Assembly: GCF_013426205.1 (NCBI RefSeq)
Contig: NC_089427.1
Coordinates: 2,418,001-2,482,000, forward strand
Direction: 5' to 3'
Length of the DNA: 64,000 nucleotides
Source: Metarhizium brunneum
Lineage: Eukaryota; Ascomycota; Sordariomycetes; Hypocreales; Clavicipitaceae
Shown: one piece after another, positions 11,543 to 23,280 of the stretch
Layout of the letters: each line of letters opens with the position of its first letter
How positions within the stretch are numbered: position 1 is the stretch's first letter
Translations under genes and position numbers: made by a program
The notes under the pieces: model-generated
Databases searched by the model: none
What the model was told of the DNA's origin: nothing
What the model saw: only the letters and a program-made list of their open reading frames with translations

Positions 11543-13385
11543 TGTGAAATATGTATTCACCTCACAGGGCTCATGGCATCGTCAAGACACACCCTTCTTC
11601 CGGACCTCGAGAGAAATACAAACTGGGGAGCTGCTTCTTTTTAAAAGATGCCAGGGAAACGGGCACAACTTGGTCCATGTGGATCCCGGTGCTTGTCAAC
11701 GGACCGATAACCAACAATAATCAGATCCGTACGGAGTAACTGAAGCGCCATTCACCGGCCTATTTAAACAGGTTCGTGTGGTTTGTGGATGCAGGCGGTG
11801 GGCCCAAATTTGAGTTTTGTTGCCGATTCCATTCCCGATGCTGCCCAGATGGCACATTTCTCACAATGGAGCAAGAATCCAGCACCCATTACTCTGTACG
11901 CGTTCGAGGACATGACGGGGAAATACTGGTCCTAATGTCCGAAAAAAAAGAAGATAGAAGAAAAGCCACAGCACTTCAATGCAGCAGTGCCCAACATGTC
12001 TACCATGGACGAGGTGGTCAAGAGAAGCTCTTGATCCTTGGCACCCTTGAATCTGCACCTTGCTTCTCTTGGCCGTGTCACCAATCGGATTCTAGTTCGC
12101 CGCCCGGTATTTAGCCTTTTGCGGGGAATAACCCAATGCACTGTCAGTGTAGCACAACTACTACCTCGTAGGTACTTCTGTAGGTACCAGTGCCCAATAG
12201 GCACCCAAAGTACCTCGGCAGGTACCTAATATGGAACGCGGACCAAATGCCGGTGTGGTGCGGAAGCGGCCGTGATAGGTGACGCAAGGCGGCCGTCGCC
12301 TTCGGAACTTATTTTTACCACCATTGGGATTTGCACCGCAACCGTGCTTAGAGCTACAACAAAATGGCATTGGGAAGCCAATCTTGGATCAGTGGGTATT
12401 CCCGAGGGTGCTGATCCATCCGCGTATATACGAAGATAGCAGCAGGCTATTCATTCACGCCGTCAACGGTCAAGCCAGATACAAAGCCGCCTCCTTGCCC
12501 AGCACAATATGGAGAGCATCGGCTCTGTACCTACCTATATGTAGATGCACGCCCTGCTTCTACAGTTCTTTCATCTATATGACATCTCATATCAAAGCAA
12601 ATTCGCCGCCTAATAAAACCATTGACAATGTGCATATTTCTGATTGACTATCTCCTATCGCATCCCATCGCATTGCATCTCCTGGAGACGACCAAAAACT
12701 CCTCAAAACGCACATTCCCTCCCGTTGTCAAATACAATCTGTCCTGGTTCATCATCCCCTTTACCAGAAAATCCTCGTGAGCCAATGTCAACCTTTCATG
12801 CCTTTACCCGAGGTGAGAGCAGTAACAATATTATCAAGGAAAAAAGAGTGGGAGGGTGAGAGACAGGAAAAGGAAAGAAGACCTCGCAAAGTCGCAAACT
12901 CGTCCAAGAACTATCGGCGCTTGATATTTCGTGTAGGAAAAATAATAAACTCCACTCCATCGTTTTCCTTCTTGTCTTGGCCAGTGCTGCTCCCCTCCCT
13001 GATTCTTTTTTCTTATAGGATATTCTCGACAAAAACAAGAGGAGAAGGGAAAAAACGCAGTAAACAGGTTTTCTTTTGCAATTGTACACGTACGCCATGG
13101 GCCAAAAAAACACAAATCCATCCGGCCCATTGCTGTTTCCTTTGCCTCTCTTCCGGTAATTCCCATTAAACACCTGTGCGTTGCGGCACGTGTCTTGGTG
13201 ATCATGTTTTCCCCTCCCATGCTTCGATATAAAACACACAAAGACGACCCATCTCAAGGGTTCGGTAAGTCAAGGCCGAGCTCTCTCATCATGCGTTCCT
13301 CACGTTCCCTTACACGTATTCGCTCGCCATATTCTGGGCGGTATCTACCTCGCCGCTTTCCATCGCGATCACGGTTCCTACCCCA
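11543..13385. other. Spacer: MFS promoter and DEF1 3' region
   Basis: No supported gene in 1.84 kb. It holds a TATTTAAA sequence at about 11760-11767, roughly 220 bp upstream of the MFS ATG, a TACGGAGTA at 11730-11738, and a cluster of GTAGGTAC/TACC elements at about 12165-12226. The part from 12900 to 13385 is probably DEF1 3' UTR. Confidence 0.45.
12165..12226. repeat. Cluster of TACC/GGTA short repeats
   Basis: Five or six copies of GTAGGTAC-, TACCAG- or TACCTCG-type units sit within about 60 bp. They resemble the TACCTAGGTA elements found in other spacers of this window. Function unknown. Confidence 0.5.
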
Positions 13386-16300
13386 CTAATGGTAGTTTCC
13401 GCCCCAGCCGCCACGCTGCTGCTGGCCACCTCCGTAATATCCACCGCTGCCGAAACCCTGTCCGTAGGAGCCGTAGGGAGTGTTGCCGTGTTGGCTGGCT
13501 CCCGCGCCCGCGCCCATTCCGTAGGCACTACCATGAAGGTTGTGTCCCTGCAGGTGGCTGGGATAACCGCCATAGGCTCCGCCCATCTGGGAATTCTGAG
13601 GAGGAGGGAGGCCGCTCTGGCCACTCGGGGCATTGTTGGTAGCAGATCCGGGACGAGGTCCGCCGCCAAGAGAAGGAGAGGGACCGGAGGCCGCCGTTTT
13701 GCTATCACCGAAAGGCTTCAAGTCGTCAGCGGAGCCCGAGACCGGGGGCTGGTTCTGGCTGTTGAAAGACTGGTTCTGAGATTGGAAAGAGGAGGCGCCA
13801 CGAGCAAAGCTGTCGTGAGCACCGCCAAAGCTGCTGCCACCCAAACCAGGCTGGCTACCTGCCTGACCAGATGCGGCGCGGCCGTACTCGCCGAGGCCAG
13901 AGCCAAGGCTACTATCACGGTGAAGTGAGGATGGGCCGCCAAATGTGCTGGGAGACGAAGCATGGTCATATGGCGCATTGGGAGACATTCCATAAGGTTG
14001 GCCATACATTCCGCCCTTGCCGCCATAAGGACCAAAACCGCCTTGTCCGTAGCCGGAGTAGTACTGATGATAGTAAGGGTTGCTATAATAAGGATGATTG
14101 TATCCAGGGTACTGGCCATGAGACTGAGGCTGCGAGCCAGGTGCCCCCTGCTGAGGCTGCTGGGTTTGCTGGGTTTGCTGAGCCTGCTGAGCCTGCTGAG
14201 CCTGCTGACCTTGCTGCTGAGCCTGAGCTGCGGGATTGGGAGTTGAGTGGCCGCTGTTTTGGCTGTCATTTGAACCACCAAATCGAGGTTGATTGTGCAG
14301 AGAGCCACTCTGCGGGTATTGGCTAAGGTTATCGGCAACATTGTAGCCGGCAAATGGACGCTGTTGAGAAACGCCGTCATGCTGGCCATGGGCAGCTTGC
14401 TGAGCGCCGTACTGCTGTCCGTAAACATTGTAAGGGTTTCGTTCTTGCTGATTGGCAGTGTAGTAGTTGGAGTAGTCGGATGGGGCAGAGGTAAAAGCTA
14501 CACCAGGCTGCTGAGCTTGAGGCTGTGTAGTCTGGGCGGCAAAGCTGTCGAACTGGGGTTGGGAGGAGGGAGTAGGCTGGGCGGCGTTGAACGGATCGAG
14601 AGGCTTTTGTGTAGCAGCAGCAGTGGCGGTGTCGGGAGGACCAAATCGGCCGTACTGTTGAGTCGCAGCAGTAGCAGAAGCCTGAGCAGCAGCGGGAGCT
14701 GTGGGAACTGTACAGTGTTTTGCTACATTAGCTTCAGTCATCCAACAAACTGGCGCAAGCCTGGACTTACCTGCTCCGGTGACGGCCGAGGGTACGGCAC
14801 CAGCAGTTTTCTGAGAGAACGATTCTGGAACGGCGACAGGCTGAGACACAGGAGGGAGAGAGGCACGAGGATGAGCGACAGGAGAGTCGGCCGGGGGCTG
14901 AGCACGAGTCTCTGGTTCCTCACGCTCGCCATCAACGTCCTCGTCACCGTCATTCAGGCTGAAAGCCCCGAACTTAACAGCAGCTCGGTCCACCTCGCGG
15001 TTGCCTGGCATACGAACAGCCTCTTCCTGATCCAAAACTCGTCGTTGAAAGCTAGGGCCACGAGAAGATCGTTCAGTAGTTGCCTTGATCGCCGACGCAG
15101 CATATCCGCTTGCAGCAGATCGCTGAGCCTGATGCTGCTGGTGAGCAGCCGAGATGGGTGTAGCGGAAGCACTAACGGGGCTCTGTCGCGGGTCCCAAGA
15201 GTCAGCAGCGGTGCTAGCAGCTGTGCCAGTTGCAGGTGGATTAGAGGCATCAACAACCTGTTCAAGATTTGTCTCGGTAAGCTCGTCTTTGGTTGGGGGC
15301 AGAGCAGCTTCAGGTTCAGAGGTAGTAACGGGGGCTTGGACGGGGACAGCGCTTTGAGCCACAGGGGTAGTCTCTTCTTCTACGGGCTCAATGGCTTCGG
15401 GTTCGGCTGGGACGGGCTCGGATACAAGCTGAGCTTCAAGATCAGCAGGCTTCGGTGCAGGAACTTCCTTGGGAGCAACAGGCGCGGGCTTGGGAGTGGT
15501 TGACTGGCGCAACATGCTGGCCCACGTCTTGGCTGCGGGAGCTGCTGGCTTAGCAGTTTCGACGGGAGCAGACTTCTCCGCAACAGTACTCTTGAGCTCA
15601 GGCTTGTCGTCTTTCGATTTGGCATTATCCCAGGCAGAGGATTCCTCGGTAGGGACTGAGAGCTGCTGGTTTTCCTTGTTACGAGTGCCATTGGTGCTGG
15701 GCTGGAATGAGCGGCCACGGCCGGCGGCACCACGAGCACCTCTATCAGAACCTCGTCCTCGACCACGGCCGCCCTCAGAGACGGCCCGTCCGCCACGGGC
15801 AGATCGAGAGGCCGACGTGGTCGACTCGCTGGCAGGGGCAGTCGTCGTGTCCTTCGCCTTTGTGCGGGCAGTCTTCTTTGGCTTTGAGACCTCGCCCCAC
15901 TGGGAGATGTTGCCTATGCAGGGAGTATATAGTCAGCTTGGGGGCTGCATCACGATAATGTATGTACAGGGCTCGAGCAAATGCCAAAAAAAAATTGAAA
16001 AAAAGAGTGGGAGGGCAATGGGGAAGACTTGATACACTCGACACGCATGTGCTCGGTTTCGTGATATGACCGAATTGACTGCAGGGAGGCGTGGGCATGG
16101 CGATAGCAGGCTTTGGGTAGCTGTGAAAAATTCAGGTGCAAACGGGGACTACGCACCTTCAGCAATGCGTGCGACAGCTTCGTTCTCGTCACCATTTGTC
16201 TCCTGGAGGGCAAAAAGAACATCGGCCTCGGACCAATCGGGGAACATCTCGCGGATGACGGATGTTTTATCGCCATACTTCTTGCGAAGCTCGGCGAACT

Positions 16301-16457
16301 CGCCTTCGTCTTCGAATGCACCGAGGTTTTCGTCTTTGTGGTCTGACTTGTCGCCGTTGGCTCTGGAGCGGCCGCCTCGACCGGCGAAACCTCCTCTACC
16401 GCCTCGGCCAGAGCCTCTGCCACGCGTGGCGGACGACCTTGATGCGACTTCGGACAT
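13386..16457 (-). CDS. DEF1: RNA polymerase II degradation factor Def1-like, CUE domain and Gln-rich
   Basis: In yeast Def1 promotes ubiquitylation and removal of stalled RNA polymerase II and recruits Elongin-Cullin ligase through its CUE domain. Three exons: 16457-16157, 15913-14771 and 14707-13386 (introns of 243 and 63 nt), giving 921 residues. An N-terminal RGG-like tract is followed at about residues 45-95 by a CUE-type fold (motif M-F-P-D-W-S near its start). A second Arg/Gly-rich tract and a Pro/Ala/Glu-rich middle follow. The C-terminal half is Gln/Gly/Tyr-rich, with a run of Q-A-Q-Q repeats coded near 14155-14225 and many Y-G-G/Y-G-Q units. The 63-nt intron is a multiple of three with no stop, so retention would stay in frame. 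Most of the protein is low complexity, so the name rests mainly on the CUE domain and overall layout. Confidence 0.78.
14155..14225 (-). repeat. CAG/CAA triplet-type repeat inside DEF1
   Basis: Repeated CTGAGCCTGCTG-type units on the plus strand encode Gln-Ala-Gln runs in DEF1. This is a typical length-variable low-complexity tract. Confidence 0.8.
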
Positions 16458-18798
16458 GGAGATGGTTTGTGGTTTGTGGCGGGAGGCGAAGGGTCTGAGG
16501 TGGAAGAGGTCTGGAGAGACGCAGTGGCCAAATCAGGTGGCCCTCTGCAAAGAGAGAAGGAAAATTAAAAGAAAAAAAAGGACAAAGTGGGACGGAAAGG
16601 CGGCTGAGGGCCAACTCCGAAATAAAGAGATAGTCCCGTGGATGAGGACACGGCAATGTGTTGCGAAGCGATGAGCGTTGTTGAGGAGGAGGAGTTTGAG
16701 AATGGTGCAAGTGGTAAGGGAGGCACGAGGTTTTCCCCGGAAGCAGCGAAGACCAAATGGATCAGGTCAACGAAGGATTTTGACTTTGATGGGCGCCAGC
16801 ACCAACCGACCGGACACCAACAAACCCAGCGACCATTGAAGGGCAACGCGCAGCTACCAGCCGGGGCCTGGGTGGTGCTGGCGGTCTGGCGGTCCGGGTC
16901 CATTCGAACTCAAGTGCGCAGGTGCGCGCAAGTGCTCTGTGTCCAAGTCTCTGGCGCTGCCAGCACTGTGGAGCAACTGGCCTGGCCTAGTGGGTCTTTG
17001 GGCCATGAACATGGAAGCCATCAATTGGACCAGCGCCAGGCAGGCGACGTCGGGTATGCGCCTCAAGCCTCAAGCCCCAAGCCTTCAAATGTTAAGCCTT
17101 AAAAGCCTTAAGTCATGGCTGGTCCGCCGCTTAAAGGGTCAAGTCTGGTTTGAACTGGTCTGGCCAGTCCATGTCACTGACCGAACAGCCCCGGCGCGGG
17201 CCTGGCCTTGCTTGACGTCGACCAGTTGACGTTACTGTTGCAACGGCCCAGTGCCCAGCCAGCACTCAACATTGAACCAACAGTGAAGAACTACAGTGGG
17301 GTGCACCAGTGCTGACACTTGACGCAGCACTCAGCCGTCGAGGGCATGTTTCCAGTGCCCGAAGGAGATGCCGCATACACTTGACCTGACAGGCACTTGT
17401 ATGCTCAAGTGCACTTGACAGTCTGGTATCATGTCAAATGACGTTCAATGCCAGCGGCGGATCATACGCAACAGTGCAGCCCAATGCTGGTGGTGGCAAG
17501 TAAATGACACCAAGTACCAGACGTTATGCCATTGATGTACTTTAGGCAAGTCTGGGGTATGTTTGCGCCTCAACATCACCAGCACATCAGGCAGTCATCA
17601 GCGTTGCATTGCACTCCATGTCCGCACCGTGGACGGTTACGTCCCTGCCTTGGCTGGGTCTTATCCCATCCATGGCGTTTCCCAGCCACATTCTGTTGCA
17701 ATGATCTGTGCTCCCTCCCAATCGTGTGCAATCAGTGGGGTGCTTCCAGGCCGACTGGGTTATTTTTGCTGCCCAAGTTCTTGATGAATCCCTGTCCTTG
17801 TGTCGCCCCTTCTGTGTGCAAGACGACTTCAGGGAGAAAGAAAAAGGGATTGATAAACATGTATTCTCCGCCGGCCAGGTCCTTGCGCAAGCACGGCAAG
17901 GTGCTCGTCTTCGGAGCTCACCTGGGGGTGCTTTTGCCGACAATGGAAGCGCGCGCCATCACTCATCCAAGTCCTTTGTTCCATAGCCGCGCATAGAACG
18001 TGGTCAAGTATTCTTTTCTCCGCCATGGTAAGTTACATGGCGATCTCGTCACTATTTTGGGCTTGGATTGGGGCTCCTGCGCCGTTTTGCGCAGCCAGCC
18101 ATTGTCAGTCTTGTCGACCACATCAGCAACCTCGGCAGCTCCGACACATGGAACTGACGAAACAATCAAGATCTGACCGGACTCGAGATATCGGGACGTT
18201 GCCATCCATCCCGAACCGCTGGTCAGCAATCTCTACGTACGTCTATCAACTAGATACAAGTACATATCGAGTAAACGACGTCGCTATCACACGTGCGGGT
18301 TTGCCATTTTTTCATGGAGCAGTGCCACGCTTACGTCGGAGTACGGAAACTTCAGTCTTCACTCGTCGCTTTGCATCTCCGATCGCACACTTCAGCAACC
18401 CAGCCTGGACCTGGTACGTGTCAGCATTCGGCTGTCCCTGCAGCAGGATGAAGCAATGTCAGGGACGCTCTTCGTACAGATATTCCGTAGCTCGCTTTGT
18501 TTTCAAATCCCGAGGCCAAAAACTTGGCTCCGAGGCACAGACACTCACTGCCCGCCCCACACTAGCTCCCCTCCTTCAATTCTCTTTGGACAATGACGGA
18601 CAATGAGATCTCTGATCTCATCACGTGATGCTGCTTTGAGACTCGACGTTGACCACCGTGATGTCGAAGGTCTTGGCTGGGCCGATCCAAGGCAAACGTC
18701 ACCACCCCCAGTAGTCCAACGGCAAGGTTACCATTGCCAGTGCATCTTTGTCATGAGTCCGCCATAGGCAGAGCCAGCTCCCTCTGCGACCCTCTACC
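16458..18798. other. 2.3 kb spacer upstream of DEF1
   Basis: No supported gene. The part next to DEF1 (16460-16720) should hold its promoter and leader. The stretch 16880-17480 is rich in short direct repetitions of GTGCACTTGAC/TTGAC and CCTTAAGCC words. The plus-strand open frame at 18025-18606 has no recognisable family. Confidence 0.45.
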
Positions 18799-19995
18799 AT
18801 GCTCTCAACAAAATCTACCCAAGCGCTGCGGAACCTCTTCGCTGGCTATCACGAGCCTGCTGGGTTATCGAAACAGCAGTCTCAAAAGCTTTTGGATGGC
18901 CTCAAGGCATCCTTTCGACAGCAACTTGACCGTGAATATGGCCGAATAGGTTCCGAGCGCGCCGCGGCCTTGGCCAGAGTCGCAGATCCTGACCAACTTA
19001 TTCGACATTCGGCCGCAACCCGACATCTAAAGTCCATTCTCTCCAATCCACTCTTTAGCTACAGCAAGCAAGTTAGCTCCCACTCATCAGCCGAGACGTT
19101 GCCCGTGTCCAAGCGAGATCCCATGGATGTATTCGACCATGCCGTGGCCAAAGGAATGATGACACTCACAGCCGCTACAGGATGCATGGTGGCCAAGCGA
19201 CAGTTACTCTCCGCATCCAACTCCCCCCACGATGTTTCTTCATCACAAACAGCACTACGAGTTGTTCGGTGGCTCAAATCATCCGGTGCTGAGGCGAATC
19301 TGAGATTCCTCGATAACCAGCCTTTTACTCGAGCGTTGACGCCGTTGCTCATTGCAGAAGGTTTAGAAAGCGTTGCGTGGGAATGGATAACCCGAATAGT
19401 CAACGACACTGGCCTCTCTTGGGAGAAGGATGTACGAATCAGTCGCGCCGCATTCATGCTGGTCCAGATTGCTCGCACGAAGAGCCAACCACAACACGGA
19501 AGCCTGGACGCAGCTATCACAACCGTATTGGATGCCGAACAGCTTTACCACAACAGCCCTCTCCTGCCTCGACTCCTCGTCTCCCCTTGGCGATCGGTAT
19601 CCTGGCTATCTACCGTCGAGTCATACAGCCGAGGGGCCGCGTCAGAGAAATTATTTGACGCGCACATGGCCACGGCCGAGTTGCTCCCTCGACGATTTGA
19701 GATTGAAAAGGCACATCTCCACCTCTATCACCCCACGCATCCAGACCACGCGCCAGCCCTGCGTCTGTTCAACGACAAGGAAAAGTTCCGCAAGTTAGTG
19801 GCAAAGCTGAACCCTGACAAGTTCAAATGGAGCAGCATCAAAGGCATGGCTATGCTGCCGTGGATTGCCTTTCTGGGCCACGACACAGTCAATCATTTAA
19901 CACAGTCGGGAAGGATTCGAGAAGCAGACAGCGTGACGGAGATTTTGCGGTCGGAATTGGCGAGTCTATCGATTGATTCGTTGAGCCCAACTTGA
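18799..19995 (+). CDS. Uncharacterised protein, possibly mitochondrial
   Basis: I do not recognise the family. A single exon encodes 398 residues from the ATG at 18799 (context TACC before ATG). The first 17 residues contain Lys and Arg but no acidic residue, which would suit a mitochondrial presequence; this is only suggestive. The body is mostly helical in character with no transmembrane segment, no cysteine motif and no nucleotide-binding loop. Tryptophans and leucines cluster in the middle (A-W-E-W-I-T-R-I-V and S-P-W-R-S-V-S-W-L). The length, codon use and lack of internal stops over 1.2 kb support a real gene. It converges on the dioxygenase gene with a spacer of about 350 bp. A role in mitochondrial translation or assembly is possible but unsupported. 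Confidence 0.75.
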   Translation: MLSTKSTQALRNLFAGYHEPAGLSKQQSQKLLDGLKASFRQQLDREYGRIGSERAAALARVADPDQLIRHSAATRHLKSILSNPLFSYSKQVSSHSSAETLPVSKRDPMDVFDHAVAKGMMTLTAATGCMVAKRQLLSASNSPHDVSSSQTALRVVRWLKSSGAEANLRFLDNQPFTRALTPLLIAEGLESVAWEWITRIVNDTGLSWEKDVRISRAAFMLVQIARTKSQPQHGSLDAAITTVLDAEQLYHNSPLLPRLLVSPWRSVSWLSTVESYSRGAASEKLFDAHMATAELLPRRFEIEKAHLHLYHPTHPDHAPALRLFNDKEKFRKLVAKLNPDKFKWSSIKGMAMLPWIAFLGHDTVNHLTQSGRIREADSVTEILRSELASLSIDSLSPT

Positions 19996-20343
19996 GTGGC
20001 TCCTTGACATGGATGACTCTTACTCTCCCAACATGACATTCCCCTAGCCCCAGACGGGCTTTAAACAGCTACACAACTTCGCGTATGCTATCCATGCGCG
20101 CCGGTAGCATGCCGGGTATTCACCATATACCCGGCTTCTATGCCGCATCCACAGCGTCCATCACATGCCCAAGCTGTGAAGAAGGAAAGGCCAGTCCGGC
20201 TGAATGCGAGCTCGGGGTGGAATGCACAATCTCGTATATTAGCAAAATATATGCCAGATATCTGGAGTATTCAAACGCTCCAATATACCCAAATTCATGG
20301 TCAATCTAGCTCTTACATAATGTTCATAAACACACTGTTTCTC
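19996..20343. other. Convergent 3' spacer
   Basis: Shared 3' region of the unknown gene and the dioxygenase gene. It has A/T-rich segments (20225-20350) suitable for 3' end formation. Nothing else seen. Confidence 0.5.
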
Positions 20344-22404
20344 TTAATCAGACTCACTTCCCTCCGAGTCCGAAAACCCTTGGAACTCATCCTCATCATC
20401 TGACTCGCCCAATGCAGGACCAGCAGCAATCTCTCCATTGCCGTCCTCCCCCTCAGCCTCCCTCTCATCTTCATCGTCAAGATCTTCTATCTCAAAGACG
20501 CCCGAGATATCCCACCTATCGCCCTTGGCCTTCCTGCTCACATACTTGACAAACTTGAGGGCGCCACTGTCCCGCAGCACAATAGTCAACTCATTCCATG
20601 ACGCAGGCTGGAAGAAGAGGATATTGTCGTCGTCCCCGAAGGTGTTGTATACGGCGGCATCTTCGTCCTCGTCCTCGTCGCCGGCCATGTAGATTTCCAC
20701 GCCGCCGACCTGGTCGTCCTCCCCATCCTGTTTGGACGGTAGCTCTTGCTCGGCTTTGGCCTTGGCCTTGGCTTTGCCTTTGCCTTTGACCTGGAGCTCC
20801 TTCTTCTTCTCCTGTTTGTCATCGTCTCCCCAACCGTCCGTTGGCGTCATGCCCAGGCCGAGCTCGAGCCGGGCCTTGCCTTCATGTCCTGTGGCGAGGG
20901 TGTAATCGGCGCCGCGGCGGAAGCGGCGTGCAACAAGGTCGTGGCTTTGGACGGTGCACTTTGTGGCGATTTGAAGCCAGTGGCGGAATTGCCTGCTGGG
21001 CAGGAGTATGTCGAGGAGCTCGGTGATGGGGGATTCCTCCTGCGATGTGCGCAGCTGGTCTGGTTCGCTGGGTCGCTGGTACAGATAGCGGTGCTTGTGC
21101 GGGGGCCGGGACACCTTCCAGGGCGAGGACTTCTCGATGGCTTTGCTGTCCTGCGGGAGAGTCTGCTTCTCCTGCTCTTGAATATAGTCCTTTAATCGCT
21201 GGGCAAACTTCTTGGACAGGATGTTTGACAGCGTGATGCTAGAGTTGTACTCAAAGTGCTCCGAGACCTGCTCGAGCGTCTGGGGCATCAGGTATGTCGG
21301 CGCAATGTACTTGAGCAGGAACTCCAAATCGTCCTCTTCAAAATCGTCCTGGCTGGACGTGGGGTTATCAATCTTGACGGGCTTGGCTTGGGGCGCGTCG
21401 TACTGCGCCGGGTTGCCCTGGAGCTGCATCAAGCTGCTGTTCTTGGCGTTCTTTTCCTCCTCGCCCTCGATGTAGCCCTCCTCTCCAACCTGAGGGATAT
21501 GGAACCAGCCGCTGATGGCCATGCGAACTCGCCCACTGTCCTCGTCTAGCTGCTCCTTGGTTGCGGCGTGGTACACCTCCTCCACATCGTGGAAGCTCTC
21601 CCCCGGCTGGACAGCAAAGAAGCTGAGCTGGTTCCAGGCCGGGGGGATCACCTTGACAACGTCGGGCAGCGGCGTCTTGGCCACCTGGCCGTCTTTGTTC
21701 GTCATCTCCTCTACGGGGAACAGGCGCAGAGCACCGCCCCATTCCGGCTGCCACGGCTTGTCGGGATCGGTCAGGTACAGGATATAGCTGACTCTGCGAC
21801 TGCCAATGACATCATCGTGGCAGAGGAGAAAGCAGCCCGGTGTGTACACGTTGATTGCCATGTCAGTCTTCCTTCCACTCAGCGGACCGCAGCCAGTGAT
21901 GCCGGAAACATAGTCTCTGAACGTCTCGGAGTAAATCGCGTCTCGGAGGGCCAGCAAAGACGGCAGCTTGGCCAACGACTCGTCGTCAAGGCCATCCAAG
22001 TTGGCCAAGTCTCCAGACTGGTGAATCTTGTAAATGTCGGTCTCCTTGAGAGTGAATTGCACGTTTTCGCGGACCTCCGCTCGCACAGAGCGCAGCAGCT
22101 TGTCGTCGACCAGCTCGTGGATCACGGCGTGCTTGTAGGGTGAAGAGGTGGCATATTCACGAGTGTACGAGTCCAACACAGACTTGTCGAATAAGCCGCT
22201 TCGGAACCGCTTCTGTGCCTCCCCGGCCGAGAGAGCTGTTCAAGTCCGAATAACGAGGTCAGTTCTTTGTCCGGTACTTGCGACAGGTTGCCTCGGTGGC
22301 GGTGTGGTGGTGGTGGTGTCGGGGGAGCGCAAAAACGTACAGTGTTTGGATTTTTTGCTGCTGGCTTGCTTGCCACCGGCCTGGCCTTCTGCCTTTCTCT
22401 TCAT
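20344..22404 (-). CDS. OFD1: Prolyl 3,4-dihydroxylase, Tpa1/Ofd1 family
   Basis: 2-oxoglutarate- and Fe(II)-dependent oxygenase that hydroxylates a proline of ribosomal protein uS12 (Rps23). In yeasts it also affects translation termination and oxygen-dependent turnover of sterol regulators. Two exons: 22404-22341 and 22235-20344 (105-nt intron), giving 651 residues. The short first exon codes a Lys-rich, nuclear-localisation-like start. The catalytic domain shows the iron triad H-x-D at about 161/163 (C-H-D-D) and a distal His at about 237 (S-F-H-D-V), with the 2OG-binding Arg near 257-259 before G-W-F-H. The C-terminal half is the second, non-catalytic double-stranded beta-helix domain. It carries Lys/Ala-rich and Asp/Glu-rich insertions, including a very acidic C-terminus. 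Length and order match the family. Confidence 0.92.
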
Positions 22405-23280
22405 TGCGAATATGTGCGATGCCGATTGAACGCCCGAAACAATTGTATAAGAACAAAAAAAGACCAAGGTAAACTTTGGTATGGCAGGGTAAAAAAAAAA
22501 AAAAAAAAACGCTCACAACCAGGCAAGGACAGGCGAGTGTGAAGTGCTTCTTGTCTCCAAAAGCTTTTGAGCCGCCGAGGTGGGCCAACGCCGTCAGAAC
22601 CCAGAAATTTTTCCGGGCCGTGGCACCACCTCACTGTCGGCGTCCCACTACATGTACGGAGTACGTCAATGTTGAAATACACCGTCACCGACTGGATCAG
22701 TTCATGGATGGATGAAAAGGTGCGCTTGGCGAGCCTGGCGCCGTTTTCCCGCTGCGAGCACAGTCGGTTGAAGGCCAATCGTCAGCACACAGACATCAGA
22801 CGTGCAATCATTTCCACCGACGCTCAGGACATCGGCCAATTGTATGTACTATACCATTCATTGCATCTCGTCGAGGCGCTTAAATACTTTGTAACCGCCT
22901 GGCGGCGACAGACGCTTGGCAGACCTCTGACTAGTAAATAGTCGCCGCTACTATTAATATGTACTTGCCCCCTAAGCCCGCTGCCGTGACCTGCATCAAC
23001 AGTGAAGTGCCTAATGCAATGCATGTTAGCGCCGGGGGGACATTGGCTCATGTGGTTTCATCTGCCAAAGATGTGTTGCACGCAGGTGGTCTTGGATTTT
23101 CAAAATGCGACTTGTGTACCTGGCCGTGGCTAGTAGATGATACATATCCTCGTTACTGAAACGAAATGAGCAGTAGACCCTCGGTTTGCGTTTTCGATTA
23201 TTTATACCAAGTATCGTTCCATCGTCTATTCGTGTATATATATAAATAACTTCACCCAATGGCAGCCCATCACGGCACAC
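22405..23280. other. Spacer between OFD1 and RPE1
   Basis: No supported gene. It contains a 19-nt poly(A) run at 22491-22509, about 90 bp upstream of the OFD1 ATG (poly(T) in the sense of that gene), and a TACGGAGTA at 22655-22663. The part near 23160-23280 is A/T-rich and should be RPE1 3' UTR. Confidence 0.5.
22491..22509. repeat. Homopolymer A19
   Basis: Nineteen consecutive A on the plus strand in the OFD1 upstream region. It may be a nucleosome-depleting poly(dA:dT) promoter element or a length-variable tract. Confidence 0.85.

Noticed and set aside
14289..15503. Long plus-strand open frame (404 codons) opposite DEF1
   Set aside because: It mirrors the low-complexity, stop-poor composition of the DEF1 exons, has no recognisable domain and is not a second gene.
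16880..17480. Possible degenerate transposon upstream of DEF1
   Set aside because: Short repeated words only; no terminal repeats, no coding remnants and no A/T skew.
18025..18606. 193-codon plus-strand open frame upstream of the unknown gene
   Set aside because: Odd composition with scattered Cys/Arg/Ser, no family and no context. It is more likely part of the spacer.
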